A stretch of DNA of 64,000 bases from Pomphorhynchus laevis. Taxonomy: Eukaryota; Acanthocephala; Palaeacanthocephala; Echinorhynchida; Pomphorhynchidae. Of this stretch, positions 46,800 through 58,302 are shown piece after piece; the first letter of the stretch is position 1, and each line of letters starts with the position of its first letter. Under the pieces are notes generated by a model, which worked only from the letters and a program-made list of their open reading frames with translations, was not told the DNA's origin and did no database searches. The stretch spans positions 19,655 to 83,654 of the forward strand of contig WNNJ02002313.1 in the NCBI GenBank assembly GCA_012934845.2, read 5' to 3'. A program made the position numbers and the translations under genes.

Positions 46800-48000
46800 C
46801 AGATATACAAACAAATAACATAGGAACGCCAGACAGGGTTGTCTTATAATCCGCTTCTTTTTAAGAGAAACTCTCTGCTAGTGTCCTTCTTCAAACCACA
46901 GCTCTTCGAAGTCACTTTGTCAATCGAAGTTTTGAAGATGAACCATTTTTGTTCGATATCTGCAACCTCTTCTCGCAATTGAGCAAAGTTCGCCTGGATA
47001 TGATTAGTAAAGACTTATCGTACTAAAGCATCTTCCCCACGTTCCTATTGAACCGTAACACTACAATTAGGTTTCCCAGGTTTGTCTGGTAGCCCACTTT
47101 GGCAGCGAATCTTACTTACTACAAGGTAGTGGTTAGTTGACATTTCAGCACTTCCTTCACATGTGTGTCCAGGACATATTGACGCAAATCAAATGATACC
47201 ATTATGAAATACGATCCACTCATGTCATGTGCATTGGTTGATATCTTTATAATTGAATACGATGGTTATTGACAAATTGTACGAGAACAGAAATGCGACA
47301 ACTTAACACAACTCGCGTTCAGATCGGGCTTCTGTTCCTCCTCACCACTATTTTCCAGGTAGCACAATCATTACCAATGTGAGTAATGAATTCGCTTAAT
47401 AAGATGAGAGAATTGCTCGCAAGTTTACTATCAAGTAAATCATGAAGATATACCTGATATCATTCACTAAAGCAGATATCCGAGCTAGTGTTGAATGCAT
47501 TAACACACAACAGTTGACCCCTTCCTCCTTTGGCTACAAGTCTCAAGGACGTTAACTTTTCATTTACTGTACAAAACTTCTCGCAGCTAACGACAAACAG
47601 CGGTCTGTGAGTATCACCTTACCTGCCTGTCGACGCTTTCCCGTAGCAACTCCTGAATAGTTTAAGGTCCAACCTTAATCCAAAAGTTGAGTACCGAAAT
47701 AAGAATAATGTGGAGAGGTAACCCCGACTGTTTCAAGACCGGAGCGATTTACGTCTTTCACTAGATTTGGTTATTCACAATAGCGATGTAACGTTTCACG
47801 TTTGCAGATAGATTTGTCCACTACAATGATCGTCGACTTTTGGTTCGCTCATTCCGCACAACTTCCCAAGCACATGGCACCCGACATTGACAATTCCTCC
47901 GGTCGATGCTGAGCTATCCGTCGTTTCGATTGTGATCAATTGAATTGTTTCTTATCGCTTTTGCCGTTGTGGTTTTTGTTCAGTTATATGCTGTCCCGAT
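46800..48000 (-). mobile_element. RTE-like LINE, decayed endonuclease region
   Basis: Broken minus-strand frames read NSGVATGKRRQ near 47650, KVNVLETCSQ or LRLVAKGG near 47560, EFITHIGNDCATWK near 47370 (family GDFNAHVGND.ATW), VSFDLRQYVLDTHVKE near 47200, EMSTNHYLVVSKIRC near 47125 (catalytic SDH region, here TNH), and NFAQLREEVADIEQKWFIFK near 46970. The order is that of RTE-type APE endonucleases up to the linker. The RT is absent. GDFN has become EFIT, so it is inactive. Confidence 0.65.
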
Positions 48001-50270
48001 ATCCTTTATAAATCCAATACCATTTCTTTCAAGGAAACACGTTTTTTCATATCACTGATGTCCCTCATATCATCTGGTAGTCCAATATATTCTGTTACTA
48101 GGAAGCAATACCTCGCTGATCTTCCCGCTTTCATAATATTAATCCACCGTTGTGGTCATAAGAGGTTTTGAGCTAGTTTGCCAACGAACTTACCTTACGA
48201 CTTATACAAACTGGCCAGTTATTTAGCTGCATAATTAAGGTGCTAAACAGACCGCACCGCAGTGAAATTAACTGTCAGTAGGTGAGACCCGAACGGAACC
48301 CATTACTCGAAGACGGATTGGTCAAGCAGCTATATATAACTGGCTATCGGAAACCATTACAATTTATCAGTAATTTAATCTCAGAACGTTTTGAGGATCT
48401 TCATTCAGGGTTCAAATTTTAAAAGCATTCAGAAATATTGCACTTAGAAAGCTTATTGGCAATTATTAGCGATTATAATTGATTTTAGAAAGTAATAATA
48501 CTGATAGCTATTGTATGACAAACACTGCTTTATGTTCATAGGAGAGCACAAAGAGACGGTCTTTTTATTAGATTATTGAGTTAAATCCATGATCAGACCG
48601 CTGAACAAAGAGGATTAGTCATTCTAGGTAATTCTAATAGTTAAACGATAGAACGGACATAACTGTGTATTGTAAATCATCGACAATCAAATAATTATAC
48701 CGTCTTCTATTGATATTTATCCGTAGGGTCAAAATTTCAACGTTGTGTATTGATCTTCTACCACGTTTTTTTCACAATGATGATTGTTATATGTCAATCG
48801 TGACCTTATTGCAATATAGTATCTATATAAACGGGAAACGGACATGACTGGGTATTAGAGCCCATCGCATTATGTGAGCATTCATCTTCAGAATGGTTTC
48901 TGCTTATTGAGGAACTTCATAATTACGATCCAAATTTCAAATTTGTTCAGTTATCCTTCACGTGTTTCAGAAATCGAATAAAGTCTCGTTGCTTAACGAA
49001 AAAATAAAAATAAAAAATGAAAAATAAACTTTTCCAGCACTACAACTTAACTGAAAAAAATTATGAAAAATCCAGCTGTTTAAAAAACAGACGATCACAA
49101 AAGTTGCGCGATATCAACTCACAATGCTGAACGAATTTACCTACAGTTATAAATAATATGCACTATAATTATAAGAATCTACTGAACTTTGAGTGACACA
49201 GTCAAGCAGATGGAAAATTGCCGAAAGGAATAAGTAATGCTTTATGAAGAAAGCATTGATGATCAACTATTAGGTGATTTATTCACTTAATATTTGTTCA
49301 TCGTAGCGATGAATTACATGTTCCTCTATTCTTATCACTACATAAGTCCAGCTGTCAAAACGTATCTCTAGTTACATTTAATTTGAGCACAATCTGGATT
49401 GTTAGGAGTTACGTCCTGGAGTTATGCATAACTTATGGAACTGATGCTCAAAGTCCAGCTTACAGCAACAAATATACCCCCTTTGCAGTACTGAGTTTTT
49501 TTGCAATAACAGTAAACGCCTAAATCAATGTAAATCATTATTGACTCTTTGTAAAATTATACACTCACTATATTTTTAAATTAAATGCTAATATAAATGT
49601 AATATATTTGGTCTACAAAAAAATGTAGAAAACGTCAATGAGCTTTTCAAGCTTTAAACATAATTTCTCACTTGTTCGATGGGCACGTTTGCTTTTAATG
49701 TTTGAACCAATCGGAAACACGACAGCATCTTCTGTCGACGGAAGTTGAAATATCATTTAGGAAATAATAGTATTTCATTTTACGTTTTAGAATTGCGCAA
49801 TAACTGACTGACAAGTGCTGTAATATCTTTTATGACATTACGTACTGCAAAAGCAAAAGAGACATTTTCAAACAGTTTAAAGTTGATTTTATTCGAATCC
49901 GCTGACTTGTTTTTCTGAAATAATTATATTTAAGTCCGAAGCCTATTTTATATATCCGAAAAATTAATTAAAAATACCAATAATTCTTGACGAAATCGAA
50001 GCATGACAAAATGACGAATAATCACACGATATTTTAAAGAAAAAGTTTGGTATTAATTAATAAACACATTAACAACTGAACTTATTTTATTTCAGTTTAT
50101 AATTGGATCGCTTTTGCTAACAATTTGCATATAATATTTTAACCTTTTTTGATTATTTAATTGGTTTATCTCATAATGTTCATAATTAGAGACTGTTTGT
50201 AACATCCTAATTATGCTGTCTTTGTTAATTAAATAATACTTTTATTTTAAATAGTTGATAATACTGATCC
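48001..50270. other. AT-rich stretch without a recognisable gene
   Basis: No open frame of note and no protein similarity could be seen on either strand. A weakly repeated segment (AACGGACAT, then ACTG.GTATT) occurs near 48655 and 48838. Confidence 0.4.
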
Positions 50271-50329
50271 ATTATTAATAGATAATTATTGGAGCTGGAT
50301 CAAAGAAAATAGGAAAATTATATTTGATA

Positions 50330-50357
50330 TTTCGCTCATCTTTGTTAGCATCTTCAG
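50330..50357 (-). ncRNA. Hammerhead-like RNA motif, 3' end of the Penelope-like element
   Basis: Minus-strand order: CUGAAGA, one extra U, GCUAAC, loop AAAG, AUGAGC (only four of six pairs remain), GAAA. It lies 3' of the GIY-YIG frame, where Penelope-like terminal repeats carry such motifs. Confidence 0.45.
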
Positions 50358-50733
50358 AAAATTAAAATGTTTTTTTAATGTACATGGTTACATAAAAAGG
50401 TTCAAAACGATCACCGCCATTTCCTATAAGCAGATGCTGATGTTGTTAGCGATAACCAGCTGCTTGCACTGTTGTTTGAATTTTTAACACTATTTCGGCA
50501 ATTTTTGAAGGTACACAAAACGCAATAAAAAATGGATGATTCAAAATAGTTTAAACGCAAAACAAAGATAATCACAATAATATTTTAATTCAAAATAGTT
50601 AATTTGAAAAAATTAGAAAAATATAAAAATCATAATTAAAAGTACTAGAAAAATTAAATAAAGTATAAAAATAAAATAGAAAATATTATTTAAACAAAGA
50701 ATCGTTTACAATATCTTTACAAAATATTTAACG

Positions 50734-51400
50734 TTACGTCAGGTTTATTATTTGGCATAATAATATTGGAGTTTTATGAGTGTAATAAGCCTCAAGAATT
50801 CTTCTATTTAAACAATTAGTTTCTTTTTCTAAAACAACAATATTATTATAGTCAATATTGTGATCAAAATTTAAACTATGGTCTACAATAGAGCAACTCA
50901 GGCCCCTTTTGAGTGTGCATTTTTGTTGTTTTAATCTAGTCTCTAATGGTTGGCCTGTTTGACCCACATATATTGTATCGCATTATAAACAAGAAATGTT
51001 ATAAACAACTCCATCATTATCATGTTTGGGTTTATTTTTCAAAATGTTGTGTAACTTCGGTATTTTGCTATTATACAAAACAATATTTGAAGTATTTAAT
51101 GTTTTATTGTTTGAAACAAATCTTTTGAAATTAATATTCCAAAAATTATTTATAAATGGTAATCCTGTATATTTCATTTCTCGTTCTGGGCCAAAAACAA
51201 TTAGTTTCTTCGTTTTGGTACTTTTGTAGAAAGGCTTTTTAATGGCCCATGATGGAAAACCGTTTTTATCTAATAGAATTCTAATAATAAAGATTTTGTT
51301 AAATAAAACTAATACAACCGCTAAAAAGGCATAAAAAATAAAACATGCGAAAGAAAACAGGAAGTAATATATGGTCAGTCTAACGTCATACTTCTTCTCT
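50734..51400 (-). pseudogene. Penelope-like ORF C-terminus: RT tail and GIY-YIG endonuclease, one stop
   Basis: In one frame: LLDKNGFPSWAIKKPFY (RT thumb), MKYTGLPFINNFW, FVSNNKTLNTSN, KPKHDNDGVVYNISC (start of the GIY-YIG domain), one in-frame TAA at 50980-50982, then CDTIYVGQTGQPLETRLKQQK (YIG motif and catalytic Arg), IVDHSLNFDHNI and a downstream VLEKETNCLNRRILEAYY (catalytic Glu). All nuclease landmarks are present. A single stop separates the VVY and YVG halves, so the copy needs little to be readable but lacks the RT palm. Confidence 0.8.
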
Positions 51401-51404
51401 ATAA

Positions 51405-52450
51405 TCACGGCCTCATTTCTATAGGGATCTGAACCCTCCAGCCGATCCAATACGCCGCCTTCCGACTGAACCACCCGGAGTCTTTCAATCCCCGAAGAAT
51501 CCAATCGAGGCAGACTATACTCGGTAATCGCAAGATGAGGAGCTTGAAAAACCTTAGTCTTTGCTCTGTGGGACGTCCACTAGAAAAGAAGACTAATCCC
51601 GAGATAGCCCAAGTACCCCGGAGGCGCACTTGGGTTTTCCCATTCAACAACATATGCTGAGCCCGTTTCAGGTCCCACCTAGCTCTCTTCAGGATACGTT
51701 TGAGTTTATCAAAGTCAGCTCTCGCCGACAAATTCACCGTAATAGTGAAGCCATGATATTTTACTCGACTTGTGAAGGTAGGGAGTGGTTGAGTCTGCAA
51801 AATGGTAGAGAGTGCAGAGAGTATTAGTCTCTTAAGCTTCTTTTTTTTGTGACAGGTCTGCCATGCAAGACAACCTTGCCGCGATTTATTGGAGTTTAAA
51901 ATAAGATTGGATATGGGTAACTGATCTTTTAATCTTAAAGAGAAACGGCTAATGTCTGAGACTACATCTTTGCACCTTCGTCCAGAAAACAGGGCTTTGG
52001 TATCATCAGCGTATACCACCAGATGTTGATCTCGTTTAAATTTTTTTATAGTTTAATGGAGACAGCAAGATACGACATTGGAGAAAGTGAAGAGCCTTGA
52101 TGCACCCCTGCAATAGGATAGAACTGACGTGCATTAGGGTCGTCTTCATAGAAGAATCGTTTGGTGTACAGCAATATTTCCACTCCGTTCACAATTCTCG
52201 CAGGCAACCCAAGGGACCAGAGAGAAGAGATAACAAAGGGTATGAAAATGCGGTCAAATGCGGCAGAAAAGTCAAGGAAAACAACCACAGCAAGTTGATG
52301 ACTATTCTCCCGACAAAACTGATGCACTGTACCTATTTCTGAATGAACCGAGCGATCCTTTACGTACCCATGAAAACCTGGTTGGATTAAATTTCGCCTA
52401 CATAGATGATCGCGGATTTTACGCACAAGCGCTCTTTTGTAAATTGACAT
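51405..52450 (-). pseudogene. I/Jockey-like RT, decayed
   Basis: 52046-52450 has the fingers (KIRDHLCRRNLIQPGFHGY) and the A box VVVFLDFSAAFDRIF, then a damaged B box GVHQGSSLSPMSYLAV (family PQGS). A frameshift follows and 51405-52019 starts at the C box MVYADDTKALF and runs through the thumb to ERLRVVQSEGGVLDRL-like codons. Catalytic aspartates remain, but frames are broken and the B-box Pro is His. Confidence 0.75.
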
Positions 52451-53884
52451 GAGGGAGTTTTTAATCGAAATAGGCCGCAGATCTTTGAGACATGAAATCG
52501 ATTTCTTTTTAGGTAAAAATACACGCGGCTTATATTAATGCCAGCAATGTCGGACTGGGAGGCTAGTAGCATTTTAATGGCGACCTCATTTCTCTGACTA
52601 TGTCAAAAGCTAAGAGACACGAGTGGACAGTGGCGCATGGGATTTGTAGGTGCCCGGGAGTGGCCCCCAGGAGTTAAGGATATCTGTAACAGATAAGTCC
52701 CTGCTCCTGAAGTCACACTAAGGCGGGAATGGTTGGGGAGATTGAGTGGCTCTATAATTATGTAGAGATAGTGACTCCTCTAAAACTTTATCAAGGCCTA
52801 TACAACCAATCCAGCTTAATGCTCTATCTTTTTAACAGACAAACTTCTTGAATATTTTCCAAAAGGAAGACTGAGAGGAGTTAAGGTGAGCAATGCTCAA
52901 CCTATCCTTCCACAGCTGGAACCTATACTAGTACTCCAGTATTTATTCGAGAGGACCTGTCTGGCGGAAACAGATAGATTAGGAAGGTGTATCATATTAG
53001 CTAGGATATTGAGTTTTGTTGGAGTGGGATTGTAAATACGTTGTTATAGGTAGTCATAAGCAACCCTGTAGCTTGCGAAAGAGAGGTAGGAATTAAATTC
53101 GGTCAAACTCTCATTCCCAATTCTGGGGAAGAGTTAGTTAGCTGCCTGAAAGAACGCCACTCTGATAGGATCAAAGTAAAACCTCTTTCTAATCAACGTT
53201 TCTTCCTCTCCGCCAACGAATAGGTCATAAGAGGTGGTCTTTTGTTGGCGCGACTGCTCCGTGCGGATGGGTTTCAACAACCACATCTTATTAAGCATAA
53301 ATATGTAGAGGAAAGAATTTGTTGTTGAGCAATGAAATGTGGGGGACGGTGGTTTATGAATAAGGTAGTCGTTCCTGGCTTTGCGGAGTGCTGTATTAAT
53401 TAACGACCAGTTCTGTCGTTGAAATCACAAAGTAACATGTCATAGCCACTACCCAAAATACTATCCAGGAGGTCACGGTTTTTGGAAATCTTCCCCAGAC
53501 GGATGTAGATATTGGCTATACTGATGCATTTACTGTTCTTACAGAGTGATATAACTAAACAAGATAGGGATGGACAGGAATAGTTTAAAAGGAGGGATGA
53601 TCTTAAGGAGCATTTAGCTATGGTTAAAAGACCTTGAGATGAAGAGGAGTGAGGAGGGGTTATGTACGGAGTAAATTGGGTGTAAATATGCTTAAGGATG
53701 AATCGAGTAATGCCCTGGGGGAGAGGGATTGACTGCGTCTACTGAAGGACAATAACAACTGCATCTCCACCATATAAATGTATAAGGGCAGAAGCACCTC
53801 CCGAATTCCACTAAAGAATATTCAGTGAAAAAGGCTCTTGATTACTTCCCATCGTGTTACGTCAGCTAGAGTGGAATGCCCCTT

Positions 53885-54740
53885 CTAGCCCATACCAGAG
53901 GTGGGAAGGCTGCCTTTCCCACAACTGGCCAAACTAGAAGAAGTCATTTGCTCACCGGCTTTATCTTCATTTCCATTTATTAGTTGCCAAGTTTTCCCCT
54001 TTTCGGAAGGGCGGACTGGTGCAGCTGCTAGATTGTGAGCTGAGGCATTTCTTTTATTTGCTTTTGATACTATATTAGAGAGTGTTAGTATTGAGTCGTT
54101 AGTTGTCGTGTTTTGTCCTAGTAGTGTTCCAATTAGCGAGGTAATCATTGATTGCATCACTTTTATTATTGCCTGATGCTTTGAATGAATCAATCTTATA
54201 ACATCCAGGTCAGAGATAGAACAGGATGCGGATGAAACGAAGGTTCGGTAGGTGTTTATTATAGGTTCATTGAACTTGAAGTGTCGGTTCTTGTATTCTC
54301 TGAATAATTTACATTTCCTAGGCCAAGCGGGGTGTAACCCACCGCAATTGATACATACTGGTATGTTCTTACATTTGTCCATTGAATTGCAGTCGTTTTC
54401 GCTGCATACTCTACAAAGATGGGGGTTTGCACAATTTGAGCCCAATTCTCCCATTTATGGCATATGGAGCAGTGAGGAAACGTACAGTCATCTGTTAAAT
54501 GTTTCATCCCATGAAGGGATTGCAACAGTATTTCGCGAGTATTTCAGCGTTGTCCACTAGGGTTTACGCAAATGCTATAGGCAGAGTGGTGTCATTCCTC
54601 TCCATTAGAAATTTTAAATTATTTAGGTTGTATCTATTTTCGAATAAGTTCAATTCATCACTATTAATCTCTGGTGGTAGATTGGTGATTTTAACTGAGG
54701 CCAAGATTGGTTTGGATTGAACGTCACATAGAGAGAGCTA
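53885..54740 (-). pseudogene. I/Jockey-like ORF1 (Gag-like, zinc knuckles), frameshifted
   Basis: Reading begins near 54740 with VKITNLPPEINSDELNLF and NDTTLPIAF. It shifts frame near 54540 to LLQSLHGMKHLTDDCTFPHC and again near 54450 to the long frame 53885-54454, which carries HLCRVCSENDCNSMDKC, then VCINCGGLHPAWPRKC, then an Ala/Ser-rich tail. Two to three CCHC knuckles follow a small N-terminal domain, the standard layout of these nucleic-acid-binding ORF1 proteins. Confidence 0.7.
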
Positions 54741-54749
54741 GAATGATGT

Positions 54750-55560
54750 TTTATAAATTTCGTGAATTCTAGTGCTAAATCTGATGTGACAAAAGATAAT
54801 CTCAATTATGATTCAAAATATCGAATAGAATTGTAAATAACACGATCTTTGTATATGTTCGTGAATTCTTTAAGGAATGTTACATAAATTTTAGACTTCT
54901 CTGTAGGTTTTTTTAAATTAAATAAAGATCAAGTTGGTGAGCTTCCTCACTATGGGAGCTCCCCTTAAACTGAAACATCGTTTAAATTATCACTAACCTT
55001 CTCGTCTCTAGACTTGTTATCGTAAGATACCTTATATTTGTCATCTTCTTTTGGTATTTTGCTTGTACTTTCGACGATTTTGCTGGAAACTGCTAATTTG
55101 TTTGAACGCTCAAACGTGCACAAATTCATTCGCTTCATTTTTCGAATAGAATTCTAATTATCTTATTATTTGTTTCAAGCTCATTTATATCGGAAATAAT
55201 CATCTTAGTAAAATCAAAGAATTGGCAGCAGATATTTTTAAGATGTTGGGACATTGGTATTCCACGAAACAATATTTAAATTATTTGAATTTTTATAATA
55301 AACGGATGTTTTTAAAATATCAGTTGATGTTCTACTAACGACGACATCTAAAAATGCTAATCTATAATCTAATTTTAACTCTATTGTCCACTGAATATAT
55401 TCATCAAAATAATTTATTGATCTTAATATGTCATGTACATCAATTGTGTTATCACAATAGCGAACGTATCATCGACATATCTAATCCACATAACAATTCT
55501 ATCCATCTTAGTGATATTATTTAATTCCCAATTTATCACATATAATTAACTAACTTGAGT
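54750..55560 (-). mobile_element. Penelope-like element fragment with RT YVDD box
   Basis: The minus strand from about 55555 reads NWELNNITKMDRIVMWIRY, YVDDTFAIV, then after a frameshift DVHDILRSINYFDEYIQWTI, LAFLDVVVSRTSTDILKT and VYYKNSNNLNIVSWNTNVP. This order (RYVDDTF, then LxFLDVxxxR, then YxK...P) is typical of Penelope-like RTs rather than LINEs. 54750-55200 is further decayed. It may be a separate copy from 50280-51400. Confidence 0.7.
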
Positions 55561-55599
55561 CGTTGATGCCTGAGCATCCCACAATATAATCTGGCAGGA

Positions 55600-57320
55600 T
55601 ATTCGAGGTTAAGCCACTCATGATCGAGACGGACGAGCAGAAGACTGGTATTGAAAATTCTTCCGCCTTCAGAACACCAAGTCCGCCTAACTTAACTGGC
55701 AATGAGGCTCGACGCTAGGCCGTGTCAGAGAGCTGAAGATTTTTGATCTCGGCAAGGGAACAGCGGACTTTATCGTCGAAAGCTTTCGCTAGTCTGCTAG
55801 AAAAACACGGTGCGCAGCGTAGTAGAAAGTTGACCTTCGGTAGCGTCAGACAATGACGCAATATGAAAAACGCGTCGTGCGTCGCTAGCTTGCGAAACTT
55901 ATGGCTTACCTGCCGAAGTTGTGTGATGGCTGATTCCAAGAATGAATCGAGGTGACCCCCGCAAAGGGGCGCGCCGAGTAAGTCGGCAAACGATACATAA
56001 AATACATTGGCGTCTGCCATTATTTCGATCAGAAGTTGGATATCAGTGCTGTCGGCGGTGATGATTTGGCACTTGTCTGCGCGTAAGTGTAAGCCGATAT
56101 AAGATCCCTGTTGTCGGATGTTAATGATATCGTTGGCAAGAGTGGACAGTTATCCACCTATACAGCAGTTATCAATATACCACATTACAAGTAGTGAGGT
56201 AAGGCTGTGTGCTAGCCTGTAGATAGTTAGCGAGAACAGAAGAGGTCTGAGGGGGTCGCCCTGCTGAACTCCCTCTGATGATTCAATAGCACTGTCGCCG
56301 AGAAGCAGAGTGCTTGGACCGTTGTAGCACGTTACCATAAATTATATAATATCCTGTATATCCCTCTTCACGCATTAAAAGACGGCATCGCGACTGATGG
56401 AGTTAAAGGCATTCTCAAAGTCTAATTTAACCATGGATGATGTGCCTATTAGACCGTGTTCTGCAAAACGTCTCGCTGAGTGAACTGCGGCCTTGACACC
56501 CCCAGGAACGCCAACGCCCAGTTGTGTTAGGAGTAGTTGGTCAACCACCTTCTCGGTTACATATCTGCAGGCCAACTTGGCCGCTAATCGACGGAATGTG
56601 CACCCAACGGTAATTAATCTGACTCCTTCATCATTCTTCTTGAATGCTAAAAGCTTGGCCCCGCATAAAATAGGTTTAATCGAAGTTACCACGTTGAGGA
56701 AGGACGATGCGGGTAAGCTCACAGAGTGAGTTCAATAGTCTGTACACTGCTGCGCAACTCGAATTACCAACTAGGTCGCGGAGATGAAATGGGCTTAGGC
56801 CGTCCGCGCCCCCTGAGGAAGAAGGTGGAAATGATCGGGGAGTTAACAATATCGAGGGTCCCGAAATAAGTGGGCCAACTTCGCGATTCAAACGATTCGT
56901 CCCTGGTCGTGAACTGCGTTCATAAGAATTCAAACGTCGTTCGGGATGTTTGCGACGCAACACTGGGTAGTTTGTGGGTCCGTACAAATCAACTGATCAT
57001 TGTAAGCTAGCAATGGAGCCACTCCACGAACATCGCCGTCCTCCAACTTTTCAGACACCTTATTTTGAAGCTGATCGTCCAGGAGATCTGTAGGTTTATT
57101 CCTTTGAGTTCTGGTTGTGATGATAGGAGTTACATTGTACGACGTACACGCTGTTTTCAGCGCTGAGCCCAGTGATGCCGAACCATTACCTCCGGCCAAT
57201 CGTGGTACTCACAAGGCCGACTTAGCAAATCCGAGAAGTTGCCTCCAAGGGGTGTCGTCTAGCGGGCGAGCATTTACTGCGTTTATTAGTCCCAAAGTTT
57301 GCTGACCACAGTAGGCCTCG
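55600..57320 (-). mobile_element. VQQGDP-type LINE, RT region, class uncertain
   Basis: Minus-strand frames: 56676-56987 (GGADGLSPFHLRDLVGNSS), 56375-56722 (LLAFKKNDEGVRLITVGCTF, TQLGVGVPGGVKAAVHSARR, A box MVKLDFENAFNS), 56150-56338 (B box EGVQQGDPLRPLLFSL; C box WYIDN where WYLDD is expected) and 55715-56020 plus codons to 55610 (RASLPVKLGGLGVLKAEEF). The second Asp of the C box is Asn. The C-terminal endonuclease is missing, so RLE or APE type cannot be decided. Confidence 0.7.
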
Positions 57321-57637
57321 CTACTCGTGGCATTCGCCGAATTAAGCGAAAGTTCGTGCCAGAAGTTCTGATAACATTATCGAACTTATGTTGCATGAAT
57401 TGAGAACGACAGGATTGCTATCCGATACGGCAGCTGCATTGATTTGTTATGGAATCGAAGATGGCTTGCCGGATAAATGGTAAGTTGATCCGTGGCCTTG
57501 CCGGTGGACCAGTCTGTTCGCAGTCGGCATGAAGTTCCTGCAACATATGGATCATTGCACTCGTGTTATTAGGTTTGAACCTGTCTCGCCACTTTCTTCA
57601 ATTCCGCCGATATCCATCGATTCGATCGTTGTCGTCG

Positions 57638-57790
57638 TTTGATTGAAAATTCGATTGAAAATTGATCGTAGTGTGATTGCATTATTCGATTCGTTTGATT
57701 GAAAATTTGATTGAAAATTGATCGTCGTGTGATTGTATTAATCAGCTGGACAGTAAAATCGTCGTGTTATTGTATTATTCGATCGTTGTC
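57638..57790 (+). repeat. Short tandem repeat, unit about 58 bp
   Basis: GTTTGATTGAAAATT.GATTG, then AAAATTGATCGT.GTGTGATTG, occurs at about 57638 and 57696, with a shorter third remnant (CGTCGTGTTATTGTATTATT) near 57758. Confidence 0.7.
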
Positions 57791-57877
57791 GTTAGCTGTG
57801 TGTTAAAGCCGTTAAAATATTTGTTCTGTATGTATGCTATTTATTTTAAATATTTGTTATTTATCTCAAACTTTTTT

Positions 57878-57925
57878 GGCTATATTTATTCTAAATATTC
57901 AATATATGACTTTATAATTCCGGCT
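57878..57925 (+). repeat. 48-bp direct repeat flanking a gene (partner 59278-59325)
   Basis: GGCTATATTTATTC...TTTATAATTCCGGCT at both sites with two mismatches. The pair brackets the single-exon gene 58295-58879 and a hammerhead-like motif. They could be terminal repeats of a small element or a target duplication from an older insertion. Confidence 0.85.
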
Positions 57926-58133
57926 TAAAATGTTATTATCTATTTTATTATTTATATTCATCTTTTTCAAAAAATTATTAAATACTGTCTGTCTTTTTTA
58001 ATGTGTCGTCTATGTTTAATTTATTAAATTTTAAATTGTTAATACCATCCGTACCTAATTTTATATATTCTACGTTGTTTACTACAACAAAACAATTATT
58101 TTTATCGGATTTACAAATTATAAAGGTAATTTT

Positions 58134-58161
58134 CTGGAGATGCTAACAGTAGTTAGCGAAA
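58134..58161 (+). ncRNA. Hammerhead-like RNA motif upstream of a gene
   Basis: CUGGAGA (one change from CUGANGA), extra U, stem GCUAAC, loop AGUA, perfect stem GUUAGC, then GAAA. The sequence around it, including CTTTGATTCAGCTCC downstream, matches the 3' end of the Penelope-like element at 50280-50360, so it is a Penelope terminal remnant about 130 bp before the ATG of the next gene. Confidence 0.45.
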
Positions 58162-58281
58162 TATCAAAAATAATTTTGTCTTTCCTTTGATTCAGCTCCA
58201 AAACTTATTTTATACTTTTATCTTATATCTTTTATCTTAAAATAGCTTTAACATTGACTTTCATTGTTTATAAGCAAAAAT

Positions 58282-58302
58282 ATGAATCCCATAGATGAGT
58301 GA
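58282..58302 (+). promoter_or_regulatory. Six-codon upstream ORF overlapping the next start
   Basis: ATG at 58282, stop TGA at 58300-58302. It ends past the main ATG at 58295 in a different frame and could lower translation of the downstream gene if the transcript includes it. Confidence 0.5.

Larger units (their letters stand above)
50280..51400 (-). mobile_element. Penelope-like element, 5'-truncated, with GIY-YIG endonuclease
   Basis: The minus strand encodes the end of the RT, then a GIY-YIG nuclease, then an AT-rich 3' region with a hammerhead-like motif at 50330-50357. RT plus C-terminal GIY-YIG is the hallmark of Penelope-like elements, and hammerhead motifs are known in their terminal repeats. 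The 5' end joins the I/Jockey-like element near 51400. Confidence 0.8.
51405..54740 (-). mobile_element. I/Jockey-like LINE, decayed
   Basis: In order on the minus strand: ORF1 with zinc knuckles (54740-53885), a decayed APE endonuclease (about 53850-52650; IANIYIRLGKISKNRDLLDS and LLCDFNDR near 53430-53520), then RT (52450-51405). The CCHC-type ORF1 with C-x2-C-GG-x-H points to the I/Jockey group. Confidence 0.7.

Noticed and set aside
48650-48870. Two similar 25-bp segments (AACGGACAT...) as a mobile element
   Set aside because: Short, imperfect and without ends or coding content.
50983-51504. One 173-residue frame joining the I/Jockey-like RT end and the Penelope tail
   Set aside because: The two parts belong to different element families; the open join is chance at an insertion boundary.
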